Assembly: GCA_027063645.1 (NCBI GenBank)
Contig: JAMORK010000043.1
Location: forward strand, 1-57,913
Length of the DNA: 57,913 nucleotides
Source: Sulfurimonas sp.
GTDB lineage: Bacteria; Campylobacterota; Campylobacteria; Campylobacterales; Sulfurimonadaceae
Direction: 5' to 3'
Both the position numbers and the translations under genes were made by a program. Each line of letters begins with the position of its first letter. Position 1 is the stretch's first letter. Of this stretch, positions 51,581-57,913 are shown one piece after another. A model generated the notes under the pieces. It had not been told where the DNA came from. It saw nothing but the letters and a program-made list of their open reading frames with translations, and did no database searches.

Positions 51581-54133
51581 ATGGATATTAGAGAAGAGTA
51601 CCTAAAATTTTTTGAATCAAAACAACATACCCGTGTTGCTTCGGCACCCCTTGTGCCAGATGATGCAACATTACTATTTAACAATGCGGGAATGGTCCCT
51701 TTTAAGTCGATTTTCACAGGAGAAGTTCCAACTCCTGCAAATCCTCGTGCAACCTCATGTCAGACATGTATCCGTGCAGGTGGAAAACACAATGACCTTG
51801 AAAATGTAGGACATACTGCTCGTCACCATACATTTTTTGAGATGCTAGGAAACTTCTCTTTTGGAGATTACTTCAAAGAGGAAGCAATCGCCTTTGCTTG
51901 GGAGTTTATCACTGAGGTTATCAAGCTTGATGTAGATAAGCTTTGGGTAACAGTACATGACTCTGATGATGAAGCAGAAAAACTTTGGATGAAACATATC
52001 TCTAAAGATAGAATCATGCGTTTAGGTGATGCAGATAACTTCTGGTCTATGGGTGATACCGGTCCATGTGGTCCATGTTCTGAAATTTTTTATGATCAAG
52101 GTGCAGAAAACTTTAACGGTCCAGAAGATCATATGGGTGGAGAGGGAGATAGATTTTTAGAGATCTGGAACCTTGTTTTCATGCAGTATGAAGTGAAAGA
52201 AAAGGGTGGAGAGAGAATCCCACTTGCAAAACCTTCTATCGATACAGGTATGGGACTTGAACGTGTTGTAGCTATCAAAGAGGGTGCAACTTCTAACTAC
52301 GGTTCTTCACTTTTTATGCCACTTATTAATCAAGTAGAAGTGATGATAGGTAAAGAGTATGTGTATGCTACTGGTGCATCGTACCGTGTTATTGCTGATC
52401 ATATTAGAACAGCTGTATTTTTACTCTCTCAAGGGACAAACTTCTCAAATGAGGGGCGTGGTTATGTACTTCGTCGTATTCTTCGTCGTGCTGTTCGTCA
52501 TGGGTATCTTTTAGGATTCCGTGCACCATTTATGCATAAACTTGTCGATACTCTTGTTGATATTATGAGTGGTGAGTATGATTACCTTAGTGCAAAAGCT
52601 GAAGTTGTAAAAGAGCAGATAGAGCTTGAAGAAGCACGCTTTTTCAAAACAATTGAGTCTGGTATAGCACTTTTTGAGGCTGAACTTAAAAATACCGATA
52701 AGGTATTTAGTGGAGAGGTGGCGTTTAAACTTTACGACACATATGGTTTCCCACTTGATTTGACGCAAGATATGCTTAAAGAGAAGAACTTAGAGCTTGA
52801 TTCTGAAAAATTTGAAGCACTGATGTTAGAGCAACGTACTCGTGCAAAAGCAGCTTGGAAAGGTTCAGGAGATGCAGCGACTCATGGTGATTTTAAAGCA
52901 CTTTTAGAGGAGTTTGGTGAGAACACTTTTGTTGGTTATGAGTTTACACAACACTCAGGTGAGGTGCAAGCACTTTTAGATGAAGAGTATCACAGAGTTG
53001 AAAAACTTGAAGCGGGTGAAAAAGGTTGGGCACTTTTAGATGTGACACCTTTTTATGCTGAGAGTGGTGGACAAACTGGCGACTGTGGAGAGCTTGAGGG
53101 CTTTGCAAAAGTTTTAGATACAAAAAAATTCTTTGGTCTTTCACTTGTAGAGATAGAAGTTACTAAAACACTTCAAGTAGGTACAGTTGTTGATGCTATT
53201 GTAGATATCTCACGTAATGAGATTATCAAACATCATTCAGCAACACACTTGCTTCATGCAGTACTTTCAGATGTTTTAGGTGATCATATCTCTCAAGCTG
53301 GTTCACTTAATGAAGCAACAAGACTACGTTTTGACTTCTCACACCCTAAGGCTGTAAGTGAAGCAGAGTTAACAGAGATTGAAAACAGAGTGAACAATGA
53401 GATTGCTCGTGCTATCCCTACAAAAACAGAAGTACTGAACATTGAAGAGGCTAAAAAGAGTGGTGCTAAAAGTCAATTTGGTGAGAAGTATGGTGATGAG
53501 GTAAGAGTTGTAAGTTTTGCAGATGCTTCTATAGAGTTTTGCGGTGGGTGTCATGTAGATAATACTGCAAATATTGGTTCATTTATTATTACCAAAGAGT
53601 CTGGCGTTTCTGCTGGTGTTCGTCGTATTGAAGCAGTATGTGGAAATGCAGCATACAAGTACTTTACAGAACAACGCAACTTACTCAAAGAGGCTCAAGC
53701 AGAGGTGAAAAACCTTGATCTTCTTGCAGGTATCACTCGTCTAAAATCAAATATTGCAGAGTTAAAAACTGAACTTAAAGAGGCTCAAGAGAGTGCTAAA
53801 GTTGAGATCACTGCTGATGAGATTAACGGTGTAGCTGTAGTGGTTGAAGAGTACCCTGCAGGTGATATTAAAGAGAAAATAGATGCCCTGAAAAATGAAA
53901 ATGAAAAACTTTGTGCAATGCTTTTTCAAGTCAAAGGGGATAAGGTTCTTATCGCTGCTGGTGTAAAAGGTGCAGATGCCAAAGCTGGTGACTGGATTAA
54001 AAAAGTTGCTCCAATTCTTGGTGGTGGCGGTGGTGGTCGCCCAGATTTTGCACAAGCTGGTGGAAAACTTCCTGCGAAACTTCCTGAGGCAAAAGAGGAA
54101 GCTCTTGCATTTATTAAAGAGGCTTTAGCATAA
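51581..54133 (+). CDS. alaS: Alanyl-tRNA synthetase
   Basis: This 850-residue enzyme starts [19 protein letters not shown], the family N-terminus; the ATG at 51581 is therefore used rather than 51476. It has class II motifs ([25 protein letters not shown]), the editing domain zinc ligands HHSATHLLH and CGGCH, and the C-terminal glycine-rich [21 protein letters not shown] at 51544-51549 is a likely -10 box. The following membrane gene starts at the last base of its stop. Confidence 0.97.
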   Translation: MDIREEYLKFFESKQHTRVASAPLVPDDATLLFNNAGMVPFKSIFTGEVPTPANPRATSCQTCIRAGGKHNDLENVGHTARHHTFFEMLGNFSFGDYFKEEAIAFAWEFITEVIKLDVDKLWVTVHDSDDEAEKLWMKHISKDRIMRLGDADNFWSMGDTGPCGPCSEIFYDQGAENFNGPEDHMGGEGDRFLEIWNLVFMQYEVKEKGGERIPLAKPSIDTGMGLERVVAIKEGATSNYGSSLFMPLINQVEVMIGKEYVYATGASYRVIADHIRTAVFLLSQGTNFSNEGRGYVLRRILRRAVRHGYLLGFRAPFMHKLVDTLVDIMSGEYDYLSAKAEVVKEQIELEEARFFKTIESGIALFEAELKNTDKVFSGEVAFKLYDTYGFPLDLTQDMLKEKNLELDSEKFEALMLEQRTRAKAAWKGSGDAATHGDFKALLEEFGENTFVGYEFTQHSGEVQALLDEEYHRVEKLEAGEKGWALLDVTPFYAESGGQTGDCGELEGFAKVLDTKKFFGLSLVEIEVTKTLQVGTVVDAIVDISRNEIIKHHSATHLLHAVLSDVLGDHISQAGSLNEATRLRFDFSHPKAVSEAELTEIENRVNNEIARAIPTKTEVLNIEEAKKSGAKSQFGEKYGDEVRVVSFADASIEFCGGCHVDNTANIGSFIITKESGVSAGVRRIEAVCGNAAYKYFTEQRNLLKEAQAEVKNLDLLAGITRLKSNIAELKTELKEAQESAKVEITADEINGVAVVVEEYPAGDIKEKIDALKNENEKLCAMLFQVKGDKVLIAAGVKGADAKAGDWIKKVAPILGGGGGGRPDFAQAGGKLPAKLPEAKEEALAFIKEALA

Positions 54134-54666
54134 TGAAAGATCTTATCTATACTCTTTTTGGAAACTACTCTACACAGATAGTTTTTTTACATATACTTAG
54201 TGCTGTTGTATGGGTTGGTGGTATGGTAGCGATGCGTTTTGCTGCACACAACTCTTTTATGGAGATTGAATCACCTCTGCATAGACTAGAGAGAATCTCC
54301 CATGCACTCAAACGTCTCTTTTATATAGTGACACCTTTTGTAATCACTTTGATAGTTACAGCTGTTATGATGGCTGTAGCTCTTGGTTTTCGTGCAGCAG
54401 CAGTGGATGATAACCACAATGTTATCAATGAAGCTGCAATGGTTCTTTATAATATTATCCATATCAAAGAGGTGATTTGGATGATAATGGCAGCGAATCT
54501 TGGTGTGATGATGCTCCTTCGATCTAAGGCTGATAAGCTTTTAGTGAAAGGGGATGCAACTGCAGCAAAGAAAAAACTCTCCCTTATTGGAAAATATCTT
54601 GTCCCTATCAATATAGGCCTAGGTGTTATCGCAATATACTTGGGTGTTATCTTGAGAAATGGCTAA
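54133..54666 (+). CDS. Conserved integral membrane protein (possibly CopD/HemJ-like)
   Basis: This 177-residue protein has four transmembrane segments. Histidines near the membrane, in IVFLHILSAVVWVGGMVAMRFAAH and YNIIHIKEVIWMIM, could bind heme, as in CopD- or HemJ-type proteins, but the match is loose. It is coupled to alaS by a one-base overlap (TAATG) and followed by maf. Confidence 0.7.
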   Translation: MKDLIYTLFGNYSTQIVFLHILSAVVWVGGMVAMRFAAHNSFMEIESPLHRLERISHALKRLFYIVTPFVITLIVTAVMMAVALGFRAAAVDDNHNVINEAAMVLYNIIHIKEVIWMIMAANLGVMMLLRSKADKLLVKGDATAAKKKLSLIGKYLVPINIGLGVIAIYLGVILRNG

Positions 54667-54672
54667 GATCAT

Positions 54673-55218
54673 ATGTTACGTTTAGCCTCCTCTTCCATAA
54701 CTCGTGCAATGCTCTTAAAAAATGCTGGTGTGGCGTTTATTCAAGAGAGTATAGATTTTGATGAAGATAGCATTGTTGCATCTAGCCCTAAAAACTTTGT
54801 TTATCAAGCAACTCTAGGTAAATATGAGGCAAATCTTAAAGCTTTTGGTTATGAAGATTACCCACTTCTGGTTGCAGACACTGTTGTTACCTCCCAAGGT
54901 CAAATTTTACGTAAAGCAAAATGTGTAGATGATGCTCGCAATATTTTAATGACACAGAGTGGAAATATTACGAGTATTATCACCTGTCTTATCTACCAAT
55001 CAAAAGAGAAAAAACTTATAGATATATCCCAAACAGATTATATCTTTGATGATTTTGACCAAGATGATTTAGAGAAGTATCTTGATTCTGGTGAGTGGAG
55101 AGGGAAGGCTGGCGCTTGTATGGTGGAGGGGTTTTGTAAATCTTATATCAAAGAGGTACGAGGCTATGAATCTACTGCTATGGGATTAAGTGTTGAGGTT
55201 TTAGAGGCATTTATGTAA
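54673..55218 (+). CDS. maf: Maf-family nucleotide pyrophosphatase
   Basis: This 181-residue Maf protein has the N-terminal LRLASSSITRAMLLKNAGV, the central LLVADTVVTSQGQILRKAK and the C-terminal YLDSGEWRGKAGACMVEGF segment. Maf proteins hydrolyse non-canonical or modified nucleoside triphosphates and can affect septation. The stop overlaps the bioF-like start (TAATG). Confidence 0.92.
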   Translation: MLRLASSSITRAMLLKNAGVAFIQESIDFDEDSIVASSPKNFVYQATLGKYEANLKAFGYEDYPLLVADTVVTSQGQILRKAKCVDDARNILMTQSGNITSIITCLIYQSKEKKLIDISQTDYIFDDFDQDDLEKYLDSGEWRGKAGACMVEGFCKSYIKEVRGYESTAMGLSVEVLEAFM

Positions 55219-56312
55219 TGCTTTATTATGAAAATGAGCTCAAGGCTTTAAAAAAATCTGGTCGTTATAGAACGCGAGAAGTTGTAGTAGATTCTCTTCA
55301 TGATTTTGCTTCAAATGACTACCTGGGACTCTCCCACAATAAAGAACTTCACAAACAAACCTGCCAAAAACTCTCCAAACTAGATATACACAGCTCAAAA
55401 GCTTCTATGCTTGTTAATGGATACCATCAGATACATAAAGATTTTGAAGATGCACTTTGTGAGACGAATGGCTTTGATGCTGGAGTAGTTTTAGGGAGTG
55501 GTTTTAATGCAAATATCGCCCTTATAGAATCACTTGTGAGAAAGGGTGATGAGCTCTTTATGGATGAACTTTACCATGCTTCTGGAGTACTCGCATCCTC
55601 ATTAGAATCTGTTAATGTAACTTTTTTTCAACACAACAATATGCAAGAGCTTCAAAGCTTACTTACAAACTCAAATGCCAAACGTAAAATCATAGCAGTG
55701 GAGGGGATCTACTCTATGGATGGTGATTTGTGTTCAAAAGAGGTGTTTGATATAGCCGATGTAACGAACTCTTTACTTATCGTAGATGAAGCACATAGTA
55801 GTGGGGTGATAGGGGAAAATCTAATGGGTGTATTTGATTTCTATGGTATAGATATCAAACCTCATTACATCAAGATGGGAACACTCGGTAAGGCTTATGG
55901 AAGTTTTGGAGCATTTATCTTAGCAAGTGAGCATATAGTTGAGTATCTTCTCAATCGTGCCAAGCCTATAATCTATGCAACTTCACTCTCTCTTTATGAC
56001 ACACTACTTGCCCATCATGCACTTCTCTATATATTAAATAATAAACAAGCATTGAAGCAAGAGATACAAGAGCGACAAAGTATAGTTTATGAAGAGCTGG
56101 GTGTCAAAGTTGATGGGCTTATTGTCCCTTTAGTGATAAATGACAATAAAAAAGTCTTAGAGATAAAAGAGCAACTTTTAGAAGATGGTTTTGCCGTGGG
56201 TGGCATCCGTCAGCCAACAGTTCCAAAAGCGATAGTGCGTTTAATAGCGAGATTAGGGGAGAGTAAAGAATCTCTTAGGGTTTTGTGTCAAGATTTGGCT
56301 AAAATAAAATAA
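55218..56312 (+). CDS. 8-amino-7-oxononanoate synthase-like PLP enzyme (BioF family)
   Basis: This 364-residue alpha-oxoamine synthase has DFASNDYLGLSHN, SSKASMLVNGYHQIHKDFEDAL, IVDEAHSSGVIGENLMGV and the PLP lysine in MGTLGKAYGSFGAF. BioF condenses pimeloyl-thioester with alanine in biotin synthesis; other acyl-CoA:amino acid condensations are possible. No other bio gene is adjacent. It overlaps the ABC ATPase by one base. Confidence 0.85.
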   Translation: MLYYENELKALKKSGRYRTREVVVDSLHDFASNDYLGLSHNKELHKQTCQKLSKLDIHSSKASMLVNGYHQIHKDFEDALCETNGFDAGVVLGSGFNANIALIESLVRKGDELFMDELYHASGVLASSLESVNVTFFQHNNMQELQSLLTNSNAKRKIIAVEGIYSMDGDLCSKEVFDIADVTNSLLIVDEAHSSGVIGENLMGVFDFYGIDIKPHYIKMGTLGKAYGSFGAFILASEHIVEYLLNRAKPIIYATSLSLYDTLLAHHALLYILNNKQALKQEIQERQSIVYEELGVKVDGLIVPLVINDNKKVLEIKEQLLEDGFAVGGIRQPTVPKAIVRLIARLGESKESLRVLCQDLAKIK

Positions 56313-57001
56313 TGAAAATAGATAAACTCACCATAACACTTCAAGATACAACACTTGTAGATATATCTTTTGAGATTGTTCACTCTCTTGCACTTGTTGG
56401 ACAAAGTGGAAGTGGAAAATCTTTGACTTTAAAAGCACTGCTTGGGATGCTTCCACAAGAGATGGAATTAGAGATGAATTTAGAAAGTTCTTTTTCCCTC
56501 GCTGCAGGAAGTAGTGTAGCACTTGTTCCACAAAACCCCTTTACTGCACTCTCCCCTTTGACAAAAATTAGAAAACAGTTTTTTAGTGATACCAAAAGGA
56601 TAGATACCTTATTTGATGAACTTGGATTATCTCATGACCTTTTAGAGAGGTTTCCCCCTGAACTCTCAGGTGGGCAACTCCAACGTGTTGTTATCGCTAT
56701 GGCATTAGAATCTCAACCAAAGTTACTTTTACTTGATGAGCCTACCACGGCACTTGACCCTGATACAAGAGTCGTTATCTTAGATTTACTCAAAGAGTTG
56801 CAAAAAAAAGAGAAATTTTTGATGCTCTTTGTAACACATGACATCTCATCTGCAGCCTATCTTTGTGAAGATATCTGTGTAATACAAAATGGAAAGGTTG
56901 TGGAGGATGGTATAATGTCAGATATATTAAATAATCCAAAACAAAAATATACAAAAACACTCATAGAAGCAAATTTTGCAAATAGGAATTTTAGAGAATG
57001 A
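56312..57001 (+). CDS. ABC transporter ATP-binding protein (peptide/nickel type)
   Basis: This 229-residue ATPase has Walker A GQSGSGKS (about 30-37), the Q-loop VPQNPFTALSPL, the signature LSGGQLQR and Walker B LLLLDEPTTALD. The NPFTALSP segment is typical of the DppD/OppD/NikD class. No permease or second ATPase is adjacent, so it may serve the substrate-binding protein at 12816 or an unlinked permease. Its stop overlaps the PBP start (ATGA). Confidence 0.85.
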   Translation: MKIDKLTITLQDTTLVDISFEIVHSLALVGQSGSGKSLTLKALLGMLPQEMELEMNLESSFSLAAGSSVALVPQNPFTALSPLTKIRKQFFSDTKRIDTLFDELGLSHDLLERFPPELSGGQLQRVVIAMALESQPKLLLLDEPTTALDPDTRVVILDLLKELQKKEKFLMLFVTHDISSAAYLCEDICVIQNGKVVEDGIMSDILNNPKQKYTKTLIEANFANRNFRE

Positions 57002-57913
57002 AGAAACATTTAAAAAAGATATTTTTAATAATTTTTATCTTGGGTTTATTATCCCCATTTATCCTTATAGGATACTACCTTACTGCATATAAATACGATA
57101 TATCTTCACTTGTTGATTATAAACCATCAGTAAGTTCACGCATTTACGATAAAAATGGAGATAAAATAGCGAATGTCTTTGATAAAAAACATAGATTTTA
57201 TGCTTCTTTTGATGAGATTCCTCCCCGTGTTATTGAAGCTTTAGTTGCCATAGAAGATACAACATTTTTTGAACATCCTGGGATCAATATAGATGCAATT
57301 TTTCGTGCTGCCATTAAGGTTATACGTGCTGGAAAAGCTGTTGAAGGTGCTAGTACCATTACTCAACAACTTGTAAAAAATGTTCTTTTAACACGTGAGA
57401 AAAAGCTTTCTCGTAAGATAAAAGAAGCAATATATGCGATTAAACTTGAAAATGCACTAACAAAAGAGCAAATCATAGAGCGCTATCTTAATGAGATCTA
57501 TTATGGTCATGGGTATTATGGTATCAAAACCGCTGCTGATGGGTATTTTCATAAAAAACTAGATGATCTAACTCTTAAAGAGATGGCTATTTTAGTTGGA
57601 CTTCCAAAAGCACCAAGTACTTATGCACCAACGAAGAATTATGAGATCTCTATGGGTCGAGCTAATCGCGTTTTGACACGTATGCATGTTCTTGGTTGGA
57701 TAGATGATACAACATACGATAATGCTATTTTAGAAAGACCAGAGGTGTTTAATACAACGCTAACACAAAACAAAGCACCTTTTATCGTTGATGAGGTGGC
57801 ACGTGTGATGAGAGCTAATGGGATGAAAGATCTTCGTACAGGTGGCTATGAAGTTTATACCACTATAGATCTTCGTTTACAAGCAGCAGCTCGTAAGGCT
57901 GTAAAGTATGCAT
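56998..57913 (+). CDS. Class A penicillin-binding protein 1A (N-terminal part; runs off the window)
   Basis: The visible 305 residues start MKKHLKKIFLIIFILGLLSPF, a membrane anchor, followed by a GT51 transglycosylase domain: EDTTFFEHPGINIDAIFRA, GASTITQQLVKN, REKKLSRKIKEAIYAIKLE, and ILVGLPKAPSTYAPTKN. VDEVARVMRANG and TTIDLRLQAAARKAV introduce the transpeptidase region, which lies beyond the window. It polymerises and cross-links peptidoglycan. The start is inside the upstream stop codon. Confidence 0.93.
   Translation, partial: MKKHLKKIFLIIFILGLLSPFILIGYYLTAYKYDISSLVDYKPSVSSRIYDKNGDKIANVFDKKHRFYASFDEIPPRVIEALVAIEDTTFFEHPGINIDAIFRAAIKVIRAGKAVEGASTITQQLVKNVLLTREKKLSRKIKEAIYAIKLENALTKEQIIERYLNEIYYGHGYYGIKTAADGYFHKKLDDLTLKEMAILVGLPKAPSTYAPTKNYEISMGRANRVLTRMHVLGWIDDTTYDNAILERPEVFNTTLTQNKAPFIVDEVARVMRANGMKDLRTGGYEVYTTIDLRLQAAARKAVKYA

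Noticed and set aside
1-57913. CRISPR arrays, tRNA or rRNA genes
   Set aside because: No regularly spaced direct repeats were found, and no cloverleaf or rRNA-like stretches were recognised in the intergenic spaces, which are nearly all shorter than 220 bases; the one longer gap (44467-44793) is described above.

Overview
The window is AT-rich, gene-dense DNA from a Campylobacterota (Epsilonproteobacteria) chromosome, most like a Sulfurimonas-type denitrifying chemolithoautotroph. The basis for this is protein-level resemblance, nitric oxide reductase accessory genes, a four-subunit pyruvate:ferredoxin oxidoreductase (used for CO2 fixation by the reductive TCA cycle in this group), a petABC operon next to mnmG, and a hom-alaC-trmH-rsmI-rpmE-rsmE block that I recall in similar order in Campylobacter jejuni. 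The genus is an inference. No rRNA, tRNA, CRISPR array or insertion sequence was seen.

Layout. 1-1979: end of a nor accessory cluster (norD end, norQ, norE, a norF-like gene). 2022-4733: an AddA/RecB-like helicase-nuclease. 4730-8863 (minus): a molybdate operon led by an outer-membrane porin (porin, modA, di-Mop protein, modB, modC). 9062-9887: rplM-rpsI. 10031-14961: a second porin, a DUF945 protein, a peptide-binding protein and a HAD phosphatase. 15081-18234: porCDAB, followed by an elaborate palindromic repeat. 18455-24240: luxS, small unknown genes, an MnmC1-like methyltransferase and recQ (both lacking any ATG/GTG/TTG start), ribE and a Sel1 protein. 24319-29777: mnmG, an unknown gene and petABC. 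29854-33914: an RDD protein, moaA, queE, queD and moeA. 33962-41543: translation-linked methyltransferases (rsmE, rsmI, a TrmH/SpoU enzyme), rpmE, a PAS protein, a RodZ-like protein with an exported partner, alaC and hom. 41551-48305: an apparently accessory segment. 48417-57913: yraN, an aldehyde dehydrogenase, DUF523, alaS, maf, a bioF-like gene, an orphan ABC ATPase and the start of a class A penicillin-binding protein.

The most unusual locus is 44470-44765, between a stand-alone formate dehydrogenase gene and an orphan-HigA/McrBC restriction operon. A near-consensus sigma70 promoter drives a roughly 94-nt RNA that ends in a textbook intrinsic terminator. Immediately downstream on the same strand is a 20-codon ORF for a hydrophobic peptide of Ibs/Fst-like character with a strong ribosome-binding site. 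A continuous 27-nt stretch covering that ribosome-binding site and start codon is fully complementary, with three G-U pairs, to two segments of the upstream RNA. This looks like a tandem, same-strand type I toxin-antitoxin (or self-sequestering leader) next to a type IV restriction system.

Molybdenum is a recurring theme: mod uptake, moaA and moeA cofactor synthesis, and a molybdopterin formate dehydrogenase. Many genes overlap by 1-4 nt or abut, indicating long operons.
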